From assembly GCF_025151215.1 (NCBI RefSeq), contig NZ_CP102286.1, positions 4,313,448 to 4,377,447 on the forward strand: DNA of 64,000 bases, in the 5' to 3' direction. The notes beneath the pieces were generated by a model, which ran no database searches, had not been told where the DNA came from, and saw only the letters and a list, made by a program, of their open reading frames with translations. This document shows, piece by piece, positions 1-10,000 of the stretch. Origin of the DNA: Parabacteroides merdae ATCC 43184 (GTDB lineage Bacteria > Bacteroidota > Bacteroidia > Bacteroidales > Tannerellaceae). The translations under genes and the position numbers were made by a program. Every line of letters starts with the position of its first letter. The stretch's first letter is position 1.

Positions 1-1
1 G

Positions 2-802
2 TTGAAATGGAGAATCGAGAACAATGATAAATTGCCGATCGAATTCTACGAACCGAAAATCCCGTATCGTGAAACCATCACGAAAGCAGCCCGTGCGGAC
101 TACCGCCATAAAAAACAGTCAGGTGGTGCGGGGCAGTTCGGTGAAGTTCATCTGATCGTCGAACCGTACTACGAAGGTATGCCGGCACCGGATACATATC
201 GTTTTGGCGGACAAGAGTATAAAATCAGCGTACGTGATACGCAGACTATAGATTTGGACTGGGGTGGAAAGCTGGTGTTTGTTAACAGTATCGTTGGTGG
301 AGCCATCGATGCCCGTTTCCTGCCGGCTATCTTGAAAGGTATTATGGCTCGTATGGAGCAGGGACCGTTGACCGGGTCGTATGCCCGTGACGTGCGCATC
401 ATCGTCTATGACGGAAAGATGCACCCGGTAGACAGTAATGAAATTTCTTTCATGCTGGCAGGCCGTAATGCTTTCAGTACCGCATTTAAAGAAGCCGGTC
501 CTAAGATCCTGGAACCTGTTTATGATGTAGAAGTATCGGTTCCGGCTGATTATCTGGGCGACGTGATGAGTGACCTGCAGGGACGTCGCGCCATCATTAT
601 GGGTATGAATAGTGAAAAAGGCTACGAAAAGCTATTGGCAAAAGTGCCTTTGAAAGAGATGTCTTCGTACTCGACATCTTTGAGTTCCATCACAGGTGGA
701 CGTGCTTCATTTACCATGAAGTTCTCCAGCTATGAACTGGTTCCGTCGGATGTCCAGGACAAGCTGTTAAAAGCTTACGAGGCAACTCAGGCAGAAGATT
801 GA
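2..802 (+). CDS. Elongation factor G paralogue, C-terminal part (cut by window edge)
   Basis: The frame is open from the window edge and gives 266 residues, so only the end of a roughly 700-residue translational GTPase is here. Residues 18-60 hold the EF-G domain IV signature (PKIPYRETI, then HKKQSGGAGQFGEV), and residues 165-250 form the domain V fold. A stretch after residue 60 (PDTYRFGGQEYKISV...DLDWGGKLVFVNSIVGGAID) is longer than in canonical EF-G, and the gene is not beside rpsL/rpsG. It is therefore probably a Bacteroidota EF-G paralogue rather than the housekeeping fusA. The known GTPase-independent EF-G2 of Bacteroides is a candidate, but the G domain that would decide lies outside the window. 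Confidence 0.92.
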   Translation: MKWRIENNDKLPIEFYEPKIPYRETITKAARADYRHKKQSGGAGQFGEVHLIVEPYYEGMPAPDTYRFGGQEYKISVRDTQTIDLDWGGKLVFVNSIVGGAIDARFLPAILKGIMARMEQGPLTGSYARDVRIIVYDGKMHPVDSNEISFMLAGRNAFSTAFKEAGPKILEPVYDVEVSVPADYLGDVMSDLQGRRAIIMGMNSEKGYEKLLAKVPLKEMSSYSTSLSSITGGRASFTMKFSSYELVPSDVQDKLLKAYEATQAED

Positions 803-823
803 TTTGGATTTTCTATAAATTGT

Positions 824-866
824 ATGAAGGCTGCCCCTGTGAAGGAGTGGCCTTCATTGTTTTTTC
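824..866 (+). terminator. Rho-independent terminator of the EF-G paralogue
   Basis: ATGAAGGC (824-831) pairs with GCCTTCAT (850-857), with an 18-nt loop and a T-rich run ending in TTTTTT. It lies just past the stop codon at 802. Confidence 0.75.
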
Positions 867-929
867 ATATGGCTGTTGCAATGCCGTAATATGAAGTACG
901 TTTTTTTGTATCGTGTTAATAGAAACAAC

Positions 930-1147
930 ATGAAACTAAGAAAGTATTATCCAACCATTGTCCTGTCGGACATTCACCTGTTTGGTATGGGGATATCCAT
1001 TATCTGAATTCCGGTGATTGGGTGGAAAGCCTTACGGCTTTTGTCGAAAATGAACAAGGTGAATAGAATATTGTTTTTTATAATAAGGAGGGATACACAG
1101 CGGATGAAATGCAACCTTCCTGTTTACACTATGCCGAAGTGATATGA
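930..1147 (+). pseudogene. Internally deleted LpxH-like metallophosphoesterase remnant
   Basis: Two pieces of one protein lie in different frames. From ATG 930 the frame reads KYYPTIVLSDIHL, the metallophosphoesterase N-terminus with its metal-binding DxH, and then stops at 1005. A second frame from 968 reads GHSPVWYGDIHYLNSGDWVE, the family C-terminus. It has a stop (TAG, 1064-1066) where Trp is expected, then continues to a TGA at 1145-1147. The middle of a protein of about 260 residues is gone. The bases at 968-977 (GGACATTCAC) fit both sides, so deletion between short repeats is likely. The old stop still overlaps the start of the next gene as ATGA. Family assignment is from motif memory. 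Confidence 0.82.
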
Positions 1148-2298
1148 AAATATTGTTTATCATACAGGGTGAAGGCCGGGGACATCTGACTCAGGCACTT
1201 TCTCTCCGTCAGAAGCTGACGGACGAAGGCCATCAGGTGGTTGGTGTCCTGGTTGGCAAAAGTCCTGCCCGCCGTCTTCCAGATTTCTTTAGCAAGAAGA
1301 TCGAAGCGCCTGTCTATCCGTTTGAAAGTCCCAACTTCCTGCCTTCCGCCCAAAATAAACAGGTCAACCTGGTCAAAAGCGTAGCTTATAATGTTTTCCG
1401 GTTGCACAAATATATGTCGAGTATCCGGTATATCAACCGGATGATAAAGGAGACAGGAGCAGATGTGGTCATAAACTTTTATGAGCTGTTGACCGGACTT
1501 ACTTACCTGTTTTGCCGGCCGAAAGCTGTCATGGTCTGCATTGCGCACCAGTACTTATTCCTGCATCCGGACTTTACTTTTCCGAAAGAAAATCGTCTGT
1601 CGCTTGCTTCCTTGAAGTTCTTTACCCGCATTACGGCTATCGGAGCTGCTAAGAAGTTGGCGTTATCTTTCCGTAAGATGCGGGAGGTTCCGGCCGACGG
1701 GATCGTGGTGGTTCCTCCTCTTTTGCGTAAGGAGGTTTTAGAAATGACACCGACAAAAGGGGATTATCTGCATGGCTATTTATTGAATAGTGGATTTGGT
1801 GAAGAGATATGTTCCTGGCATAAGGTACATCCGAGTGTCGAACTGCATATCTTTTGGGATAAAAAAGAGGTGCTTCCTGAAGTGAAAGTTGATTCCCGTC
1901 TTTCTTTCCATCAATTGAATGATACACTGTTTGTCCGTTATATGGCAGGAGCGAGGGCGTATGCCACGACTGCTGGGTTCGAGTCTGTTTGTGAAGCGAT
2001 GTATTTGGGTAAGCCTGTTTTGATGGTTCCGACGCATATCGAACAAGCTTGTAATGCTTTTGATGCCGTTCATGCCGGGGCCGGCGTTATTGCGGATCGG
2101 TTCGATCTGGATGCTTTGTTGCAACTGTCGCAAACGCATCAGCCGGATCTTGCTTTTTCTCATTGGGTGAAGCAGGCGGATTGGTTAATCCTGCGTGAGT
2201 TCCGCCCGGACTTATTGATGGAGGAAACACCTGCTTCCCTATGGCATCGCTTGTCTACCCGTTGGATATACCGGTTTGGAAAATCGTTATCGATTTGA
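1144..2298 (+). CDS. Glycosyltransferase, GT-B fold (GT28/MJ1255-like)
   Basis: This 384-residue protein starts MKILFIIQGEGRGHLTQAL, the N-terminal motif of the MJ1255/GT28-like glycosyltransferases. It has a donor-site pattern near residues 265-300 (TTAGFESVCEAMYLGKPVLMVP, then HIEQACNA). It probably transfers a sugar to a lipid or envelope glycan; the substrate cannot be told from sequence. Its ATG overlaps the stop of the ruined metallophosphoesterase (ATGA at 1144-1147), so the two were once translationally coupled and probably shared a lipid pathway. The glycosyltransferase itself looks intact, and how it is now translated is unclear. No signal peptide or membrane segment is obvious. Confidence 0.85.
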   Translation: MKILFIIQGEGRGHLTQALSLRQKLTDEGHQVVGVLVGKSPARRLPDFFSKKIEAPVYPFESPNFLPSAQNKQVNLVKSVAYNVFRLHKYMSSIRYINRMIKETGADVVINFYELLTGLTYLFCRPKAVMVCIAHQYLFLHPDFTFPKENRLSLASLKFFTRITAIGAAKKLALSFRKMREVPADGIVVVPPLLRKEVLEMTPTKGDYLHGYLLNSGFGEEICSWHKVHPSVELHIFWDKKEVLPEVKVDSRLSFHQLNDTLFVRYMAGARAYATTAGFESVCEAMYLGKPVLMVPTHIEQACNAFDAVHAGAGVIADRFDLDALLQLSQTHQPDLAFSHWVKQADWLILREFRPDLLMEETPASLWHRLSTRWIYRFGKSLSI

Positions 2299-2342
2299 TG
2301 GCGGTTTTTTGATTCATGATTTGACAGATTTGAAACATGAAA

Positions 2343-2407
2343 AAAGATCTATCGGTGAATTAACAGACAAGGCGCAGCCTTGTCTGTTAATTCACCGATA
2401 GATCTTT
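2343..2407. terminator. Long perfect hairpin, bidirectional terminator
   Basis: Arms 2343-2373 and 2377-2407 are perfect 31-bp complements around a 3-nt loop (GCA). A-runs on the left and T-runs on the right let it work for both converging genes, the glycosyltransferase (+) and metY (-). Confidence 0.85.
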
Positions 2408-2434
2408 ATTTTAAGGTTCAAATATTCTTATATA

Positions 2435-3712
2435 CTATTTCAACGCCTGCTCGATATCCGCAATGATGTCGTTTGCATTTTCGATGCCGACAGACAGGCG
2501 GATCAGGTCGGGAGCTACGCCTGCTTCGATCAGCTGTTCGTCCGTCAACTGGCGGTGTGTATGGCTGGCGGGGTGGAGGACACAGGTACGGGCGTCCGCT
2601 ACGTGGGTCACGATGCAGATCATCTTCAGGTTATCCATAAAGCGGATCGCATCTTCGCGGGAACCTTTCAGGCCGAAAGCGATCACGCCACAAGTCCCGT
2701 TCGGCATGTATTTTTGTGCCAGCTCGTAATATTTGTTGCTCTTTAATCCGGGGAAGTTCACCCAAGCGACCTGCTCGTTTGCTTCGAGCCATTCGGCAAC
2801 CTGTTGGGCGTTCTTGCAATGTTGAGGCATACGCAGGTGCAAGGTTTCGAGTCCTAAATTCAAGAGGAAGGCGTTCATCGGAGCCTGGATGGAACCTAAG
2901 TCACGCATCAACTGTGCCGTTGCCTTTGTCATATAAGCCATCTTGCCGAAAGCTTTTGTGTAGGTCAGGCCGTGATAGGATTCGTCCGGGGTTGTCAGGC
3001 CGGGGAATTTGTCGGCATGTGCATCCCAGTCGAAATTGCCGCTGTCCACAACCGCACCGCCTACGCTTGTCGCATGGCCGTCCATATACTTGGTTGTAGA
3101 ATGCGTCACGATATCGGCTCCCCATTCGAACGGGCGGCAGTTGATCGGCGTAGCGAATGTGTTATCCACGATCAGAGGCACACCATGACTGTGGGCGATA
3201 CGGGCAAACTTTTCGATATCGAGCACACTCATGCCCGGATTGGACAAGGTTTCGCCAAACAAAGCCTTTGTGTTCGGACGGAAAGCAGCCGATATTTCTT
3301 CTTCCGAAGCATCAGGGTCGACGAATGTCACTTCGATGCCTAACTTCTTCATTGTCACGCCGAACAGGTTGAACGTTCCACCGTAGATCGTGGACGAGCA
3401 AACCATATGGTCTCCGGCCTGGCAGATGTTGAATACGGCATAGAAATTGGCTGCCTGTCCGGAAGATGTCAGCATGGCGCCTACGCCACCTTCCAAAGCG
3501 GCGATCTTGGCTGCGACAGCATCGTTTGTCGGGTTTTGCAGGCGGGTATAGAAATATCCGCTCTCTTCCAAGTCGAACAGTTTGGCCATCTGTTCACTGG
3601 TGTCATACTTGAATGTCGTGCTCTGATAGATGGGCAGGACGCGCGGTTCTCCCTTTTTCGGTTGCCAGCCTCCCTGCACGCAGAGGGTTTCCGGCTTTAA
3701 TGAATTGTTCAT
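2435..3712 (-). CDS. metY: O-acetylhomoserine sulfhydrylase (MetY type)
   Basis: This 425-residue PLP enzyme of the Cys/Met metabolism family makes homocysteine from O-acetylhomoserine and sulfide in the cytoplasm. The PLP lysine is Lys208 in HSTTKYMDGHATSVGG. The phosphate-site SSGQAANF lies near residues 83-90, and YxxR is at YFYTR (53-57). The length and C-terminal HPASHTHRQL match the MetY group rather than the shorter MetB/MetC enzymes. It is a single gene: a terminator hairpin lies downstream and its own -7-like box (TATTTTTG on the minus strand, 3750-3757) lies upstream. Confidence 0.94.
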   Translation of the reverse strand: MNNSLKPETLCVQGGWQPKKGEPRVLPIYQSTTFKYDTSEQMAKLFDLEESGYFYTRLQNPTNDAVAAKIAALEGGVGAMLTSSGQAANFYAVFNICQAGDHMVCSSTIYGGTFNLFGVTMKKLGIEVTFVDPDASEEEISAAFRPNTKALFGETLSNPGMSVLDIEKFARIAHSHGVPLIVDNTFATPINCRPFEWGADIVTHSTTKYMDGHATSVGGAVVDSGNFDWDAHADKFPGLTTPDESYHGLTYTKAFGKMAYMTKATAQLMRDLGSIQAPMNAFLLNLGLETLHLRMPQHCKNAQQVAEWLEANEQVAWVNFPGLKSNKYYELAQKYMPNGTCGVIAFGLKGSREDAIRFMDNLKMICIVTHVADARTCVLHPASHTHRQLTDEQLIEAGVAPDLIRLSVGIENANDIIADIEQALK

Positions 3713-3775
3713 TATGATAATGTTTTACTATGTATTTGTTATTATCCGGCAAAAATAAGGAATAGTTTGTTTGTA

Positions 3776-5104
3776 TCACAATATCTTCTTCTGTAAAATA
3801 CGGAACCAAATGAATGCGACGATCCCTTTCAGCATACTGGAAATGCTGATTGCCCACCAGACACCGGTAATGCCCAGCCCCATTGCTGTCAACCCGATCG
3901 CCATTGGGATACGAAGGCTGTTGAACGTGATGCTGATGATGGCGGGTGGGAGCGTGCGGCCCGTACCGTAGAATAATCCCTGCATTGTTATTTCCAGCAT
4001 CATGAACAACATAGAGTAGCCGTCGATGCGAAGGAAAACGCCTCCTGCCTCATAAGCGGCCTTTTCGGGTATGATCAGTGAGAATACTTCGCTGCCGAAG
4101 AACACGAAAAGCAACGTACAGAAGATTCCGAACAGGGCAGTCATTTTCAGTGTCGTATGGTAAGCACCCAGGACACGTTCTTTTTTCCGGGCGGCAAAGT
4201 TTTGCGCCACGAACGTGCTTAGAGCCGTGCTGAATCCTTGCGAGGTATTCCAGGCGATCGCTTCGATCTGTCCGCCGGCTGTCATCGTCATCAGTCCGAT
4301 ATGTCCGCCATAGGTGGAGGCCGTGCGTGCCATCATCAGGTTGATAACGGCAAACAGACTGTTTAGCAGTGCTACGGGAAGCCCCAACTGAAAGATTCGT
4401 CTGCTGTAGCGGCTTTTCAACCGGATGAGGAAAGGGAATCCTCCGAACAGCCGTTTTTTCTTTTTCAGGTAATAGATAAAGATGGCCAGTACGGTCGCTT
4501 CCGACAACCAAGTCGCACAAGCCGCTCCGTTTGTTCCCATTCCAAACCCGAATATAAACAACGGATCGAGTACCATATTCATGATCAATCCGCTACCGCT
4601 GACATAGAACGGGATTTTACTTAGTCCAGCCGCATTATAAATTCCGGTACAGGCGGCTGCCAAGAAAATGAACGGAAACCCGGTTGCCACGATCTTGAGA
4701 TAAGATACTGCTGTGCCGGAAATTTCTGTGTCGAGCTTGAAGAAACTGATGATCGGATTTGCCAGGACGAACAGCAGAAATCCCCAACAGACGGAAATCA
4801 TAAGGGCGATCGTCAGGTTGTGGGAGGCAAAGGCGCGGGCATCATCTTCCTCACGGGCTCCGATGCTTTGTGCCACGCTGACTTCCGAACCCACTTTATT
4901 CAGATAGGAGATCGAAGTCGTCATCCACGTCAGGATACCGACAGCTCCGATAGCGGCTACCGCTTCGCTACCCAGACGCCCTACCCAGGCCATATCGGTG
5001 ATACTGTAGGCCATTTGTATAAACGAGGTTCCCATGATGGGAAGCGCCAGGTTGAACAGTTGCTTTTTAATAGGCCCTTCTGTCAGATTTTTTGTTCCTT
5101 GCAT
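3776..5104 (-). CDS. MATE family multidrug/cation antiporter
   Basis: The protein has 442 residues and about 12 hydrophobic segments. It opens TEGPIKKQLFNLALPIMGTSFIQMAYSITDMAWVG, the classic MatE start, and the two MatE halves are seen around residues 15-175 and 240-400. It should export drugs or metabolites using an ion gradient at the inner membrane; the substrate is unknown. It has its own promoter-like box (TATCTTTG on the minus strand, 5127-5134) about 23 nt before the ATG. The gene ends 63 nt from metY on the same strand, and metY has its own -7 box between them, so co-transcription is not needed. Confidence 0.92.
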   Translation of the reverse strand: MQGTKNLTEGPIKKQLFNLALPIMGTSFIQMAYSITDMAWVGRLGSEAVAAIGAVGILTWMTTSISYLNKVGSEVSVAQSIGAREEDDARAFASHNLTIALMISVCWGFLLFVLANPIISFFKLDTEISGTAVSYLKIVATGFPFIFLAAACTGIYNAAGLSKIPFYVSGSGLIMNMVLDPLFIFGFGMGTNGAACATWLSEATVLAIFIYYLKKKKRLFGGFPFLIRLKSRYSRRIFQLGLPVALLNSLFAVINLMMARTASTYGGHIGLMTMTAGGQIEAIAWNTSQGFSTALSTFVAQNFAARKKERVLGAYHTTLKMTALFGIFCTLLFVFFGSEVFSLIIPEKAAYEAGGVFLRIDGYSMLFMMLEITMQGLFYGTGRTLPPAIISITFNSLRIPMAIGLTAMGLGITGVWWAISISSMLKGIVAFIWFRILQKKIL

Positions 5105-5148
5105 GTTTGTTTATTTAATTCGGGGACAAAGATACGATGTTTTCCGCT

Positions 5149-5272
5149 GAAAAGATGTCGGCATGCAGCATGCCGGGGAGCTTTTGCCTGAAAACAGCCT
5201 CTACATGCCTCATGCCGGGATGTTTTTGTTGGAAAACAGCCTCGCATGTTTCATGCCAGCTTCTCTATAAAC
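5149..5272. repeat. Degenerate about 41-bp tandem repeats
   Basis: Three units start GAAAA(C/G)A at 5149, 5190 and 5232, with a partial fourth at 5272. The spacing is 41, 42 and 40 bp. Each full unit carries a small GCATG...CATGCC palindrome. They fill the gap between the MATE gene and the barrel gene; no coding frame is visible. Confidence 0.7.
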
Positions 5273-5277
5273 AAAAA

Positions 5278-5304
5278 CAGCCTGTCGCGAGTGGCGGCAG
5301 GCTG
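5278..5304 (-). terminator. Terminator of the TPR/barrel operon
   Basis: On the minus strand CAGCCTGcCGC pairs with GCGaCAGGCTG around a 5-nt loop, followed by TTTTTG. It lies 19 nt beyond the stop of the barrel gene. Confidence 0.75.
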
Positions 5305-5322
5305 TACGGATAAAAATTAGTA

Positions 5323-7077
5323 TCAGAAATTGATGTTTACCCCGATCATCGCGCTGAAACTCTGCATCGGATAGCCGTAATAGAGTTCGTATTTCTGGAA
5401 CAGGACGTTGTTCAGTTTCAGATACAGCCCGAAGGTGTCATTTAGGGTGTAAGTTCCGGTCAGGTTGAGTTCGTTGATGTTTTTCATCTTTTCACCTTCC
5501 GATCTTCCTAAGAACGTCTTGCGGCCGGTTGCTAAATAATAATCCAAAGAAGCAGTTACTTGGCTGATCGGACGGACGGTGATGCCGGCTGTCAATTCCA
5601 TTTCGGGTTTGCCGTAAGCATCTTCGATATCGTCGACGTTCCAACTATTGTAGACACCTTTCAGGTTGATGTCGAATAATTGCTGATAGCTATATTTCAG
5701 ATTGACACCGCCGAACGCATGTTTTGCATTTGCTTGCAAAGCTCTACTGGTATTGGCAAAAATATCGCCTTGCACACTTGGAGCAAGGAGCGTCGGAGCA
5801 AAGAAAACTTCATCACTCGTGATCTTATATCCCCCGAATACATCGAACCAGAAACCGGGAGCGATACCGCTTCTGATACCGACCGTCCCATCCAGATAGT
5901 TACGGGAAGGAAGCAGCTCCATCGTCGGGTTGATATAGCGGTTGACCTGCGAAATTTCGTACATGCTGTTTGAGTAGAGTTTGCCACCGGCAACCAGGTA
6001 AAGCTCGGTTTTATCGGCAACTTCCACGTCAGCCGTAATATTCGGGGAGGCCATGAATTTGCTGTTGTCACCGGTCACGAACATGATGTTCGCACCTAAC
6101 TTCAAATTCCAATTGTCTCCCGACACTTTGTAATAAGGCGAAAGAGTTGCTTCGGCATGGTTTTCAAATTCCAGATATTCCTGTCCGCCCATTGTCGGCA
6201 GGCTGTAATTGAAGTATTCTACGTTTCCTCCTAATCCGATGCGCTGTTCACCGCCGAAACGGGCGTTCAAATCAAACTTTACGTCGAACGTATGTTCCGT
6301 AGGTCCGTCCTGCTCCTTGCTTAACGCATATTTATGGGAGAAGTTGGTATATCCGAGATCTAACAGATAGCCGACAGGAGCGTCTTCTTTCGATTCGACT
6401 CCGATCTTTGCCTGGATAGTCTGGTTTACCTGATTGGTCTCACGGTCGAAATTTTCCGGAACTAATGTTACTGATGATTCGGGACTGTAAACCGGTAGCC
6501 CGTAGTAATTGAATGCGGAGTATCCGTATTTGATCCCCATGTCCAACGATAGTTTTTCAAATGCGTGTTTGAAGTTGAGTCCACCTAAGTTATCATTCAA
6601 TTTGGCCTTAACCTTGTCGAAGTCCGTATCGATATATTTCACCTTCCCGTTCGTCGAACGATGGGAGAACCAGATATTCAGCTTATCCTTGTCCGTGCTC
6701 AGGATGTGGTAGCCTAAGTCGCCGTTCAGGTTCAGATACGTACCGCCGCCGAAGTTGAAATAACCGCGGCGTTTGTTGTACTGGATATCCGTCATGATAT
6801 TGCCTGAAGGCAGGAGGCTGATCTCCTTCTCCGGATCGGCGGGGACGGTGAAAGTCGCGTAGTCGATCGCCATCTTCTTGACAACCGGTTCTTTGATGAC
6901 CGGCAATGTGTTCACTTTGCTGGCATCCTGTACGGTCGGGTCATATTCGCGTTCAAGCGTCATTTCCCGGTTCAGGTTTTTTTCCTTCGTTTTGTCTTCC
7001 TGTGCGCTGACGGTTGCGACACTCCCTAACAGGGCCATCACACACAGTGCTTTGATGTTGTATATTGTCTTCATCAC
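5323..7077 (-). CDS. Outer-membrane beta-barrel protein (TonB-dependent-receptor-like barrel)
   Basis: This 584-residue protein has a signal peptide (MMKTIYNIKALCVMALLGSVATVSAQ, cut near residue 26). A charged linker follows (REMTLEREYDPTVQDASKVNTLP), then repeated amphipathic strands to the end. It closes with an aromatic-rich strand, FSAMIGVNINF, as outer-membrane barrels do. I see no TonB box or plug domain, so it is not a full TonB receptor. It starts 6 nt after the stop of the 1000-residue TPR protein, so the two are one operon and probably one envelope complex. The exact function is unknown. The second ATG, 3 nt in, is an equally good start. Confidence 0.8.
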   Translation of the reverse strand: MMKTIYNIKALCVMALLGSVATVSAQEDKTKEKNLNREMTLEREYDPTVQDASKVNTLPVIKEPVVKKMAIDYATFTVPADPEKEISLLPSGNIMTDIQYNKRRGYFNFGGGTYLNLNGDLGYHILSTDKDKLNIWFSHRSTNGKVKYIDTDFDKVKAKLNDNLGGLNFKHAFEKLSLDMGIKYGYSAFNYYGLPVYSPESSVTLVPENFDRETNQVNQTIQAKIGVESKEDAPVGYLLDLGYTNFSHKYALSKEQDGPTEHTFDVKFDLNARFGGEQRIGLGGNVEYFNYSLPTMGGQEYLEFENHAEATLSPYYKVSGDNWNLKLGANIMFVTGDNSKFMASPNITADVEVADKTELYLVAGGKLYSNSMYEISQVNRYINPTMELLPSRNYLDGTVGIRSGIAPGFWFDVFGGYKITSDEVFFAPTLLAPSVQGDIFANTSRALQANAKHAFGGVNLKYSYQQLFDINLKGVYNSWNVDDIEDAYGKPEMELTAGITVRPISQVTASLDYYLATGRKTFLGRSEGEKMKNINELNLTGTYTLNDTFGLYLKLNNVLFQKYELYYGYPMQSFSAMIGVNINF

Positions 7078-7083
7078 TTTTTC

Positions 7084-10000
7084 TTAGTTCTTAAGTTTAC
7101 CCAATCTATTTTCTATCATACCGGCGATATCGTCGTCACCTTTATAATTGTTCTGCAGGCTGGTGAGGTATTGACGAGCCTGGAAGTCATCACCCTGGCG
7201 GATATAGATGTCGGCCAGCAGGATAAATCCGCGAGCCAGCCAGTATTGGTGAGGCGTACCGTTCTCAATGAAGTTCATGAGCACCTTTTCGGCATTCTTG
7301 TCATCGTTGGTATCGTAATATAGTTGGGCCAACAGATATTTGGCCTCCGCACCGTGTACCGTACGGGTATCTTTGCTCAATTCTTTCAGGTCGGCAAGCG
7401 CCTTGTTCGCCTGTTTTTGGGCGATATAGGCTTTAGCACGTACGTAACGGGCTTCGGCTTCCAGTTCGGGAGAGAGCTTCGGTTCTTTCAGCAATTCGTC
7501 TGCCGCCAGAAGGGCATCCTTTTGCTGTCCCGTCTGCAAGGCGCAGCGCATGATGCCTAAACGGGCGGCCTGTCTGTTCTCCGGATTCTCGGCTACGATC
7601 TGCAAGCGTTTGAAGCTTTCCAATGCGGCCGGATAATCTTTGCTCAGGTATTCGATTTCGGCCGTGCGGGCAACCGATTCTTCGAGGAACTTGGTGTCGC
7701 CGCTGGCAATGACCGATTTGAACCGTTGGATGGCTTCGTCGAACTCTTTCTTGGCAAAAGCGATGCTACCTAAGTAGAAGTTGGCATTCGAACTGAACGC
7801 CCCTTCGGGGAATGTTTGCAGGTAGTTGATCAGGCTACGGCGAGCACCGTCGTTGTCACCGCGCATGAAGAGTTTTTCGGCGGCGATATAGGTCAGCGAA
7901 TCCTGTTCGCCTACTTCCAAGCGGATGTTGCCGCCTATGGAGTTCACATAGCTGGCATAAGCATTGATATCGTTGAGGTCGATATAAACAGACTTCAAAT
8001 CCTGCAATGCGATTTTAGCTTCTTCGCTACCCGGATAATTGCTGATCACCTGCTTGTAGGCGGCGAGCGCCTTTTCCGGCTGGTTGTCGTTGTAGTATAG
8101 TAAACCGAGCTGGATGCCTGCTTTACGTGCCAGGCTGCTCAGAGGAAATTCGCGGATCAGCTTTTCGAACGCCTGTGCGGCGGAAGAGCTGTTTTCGAGC
8201 AAGACATAAGAGCGTCCTTTCTCGAACAACGCATCGTCTACATATTGCGATTCCGGATATTCGCTGATCAGGCGGTCCATTGCGCTGATCTTGCCTTTAT
8301 AGTCTTTCTGCAACCCTAACAGGAATCCTTTCTGGTAGATCGAGTAATCGCCAGCGGAAGGAGACAACTGGGCTGCACGTGAATAGTTTTCTTCTGCCAG
8401 ACTGAACTGGCGGTTCTGATACAGGCAATCGCCGATACGGTTGTAAGCGTCAGCCAAAGAAGCGGCCTGCCGATTACTTTCCAGGTCGACATATTGGCGG
8501 AAACGGTTCAGGGCCGCACTGTAATCCCTCAGTTTGAAATAGCTGTAACCTAAGTTATAATAAGCCAGAGCATACATGTCCGTATTGCGCTGGCGCGTAT
8601 TGTTCAGATACGTGCGATAGTCCGATATCGCGTTTTCATATTCTCCCATGCGGTAGTAGGATTCGCCACGCCAGAAATAGGCGTCGTTGCGGGCTTCCAT
8701 ATTATAAGAACCGAGCTGGATTGCCTGGCTGAACAAACTAACGGCGTCATCCAGCTTGACATTGGCAAAAGCCTGTGTTCCGAGTTGGAAAAGGATGTCC
8801 TGTTTGGCTTCCAGTATCTTGGTGCTCGGATGTTTGATCTTGTTGATTGATTTCAAAGCGGCTTCGTAGTTTTTGGTAGTCAGGTAGACTTCGACCAGAT
8901 AGTCGTTCACCTTGTCTGCGTATTGCGAGTTAGGAAAATCGTTCAGGAAGTCTTCGAAGATCGTCACCGACTCGCCGAACCCTGTAAATGCCGTTTCGTG
9001 GATGAGCAATGCGTAGTTGTACATGGCGACTTCCTTTATCTGTTTGTCGAATGAAGAGGTGGCAGCAGCCTCGAATGCCATGCGGGCATTGTTTTTGTCG
9101 CCTAACTTCAGGTAAGACTGTCCGAGATAGAGATAGGCGTTCTGTGTCAGCTCGTCGTTCTGGCGTACGGTCCGGCTCAGGGCGTTGACCGTATTGCTGT
9201 AATTCCCTTTATTGAAGTAGCATACACCTAAAATGTACAGATCGCTGCGGAGCGGGTTTTCCGTAGATGAAACATATTTGCTCAACATCCGGATCGCTTT
9301 TTCCTGGTCGCCTAAATGATAATATGAATCACCGACGATCCGGTACATCTCGCTGTTGTTCTTGCTATCGGGATATAGAGAGAGAAGCTCTTCACCTTCT
9401 TTCACTACCTTTTCGTATTTGCTCTGGATAAAATAAATCTGTGCGATGTAGTATTGTGACTGCTCGCGGTATTTCGGGCTCTCTTTCAGACGGGAAAACT
9501 CGATCAGAGCATTGTTGTAATTCCCCATCGCGTAGTCGATGTAGGCGACATAATAGGTCGAGGCTTCCTTATATTTGTCTCCGACCTGCTCGATCCGTGC
9601 GAAGTAGCCGCGGGCTTTTTCCATCTCACCAGTCTGCAACAGCGAATAAGCCAGACGGAAAGAATAAGCCTCCTGCTGTTCGGGACTTAACATGTCGATA
9701 TCGGCTTCGTTGAACCAGAAAATAGCTTTTTCATATTCACCGCGTTTGAAATGTACGGAACCGATCATGTAACCGATCTCGTCGCTATGGCGGGAAGCTG
9801 GATATTCTTCCAGATAGTCTTTTAGCAACTCGTCTGCATTAGGGCGTCCCTGTTCATAAGCGGCATAGACCAGCATATAGTCTGCCTCTTGGATCAGGTC
9901 GGCATTCGTGGAATGCTGTTTGTAAGCCTCCAACTTGTCAATGCAACCGGCATAATTTTTTAAACTAAACAACTCTTTCCCTTCTACAAATAGGCGATCC

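Noticed and set aside
5149..5304. CRISPR array or coding repeat
   Set aside because: No spacers of regular unique sequence, and no open frame across the units.
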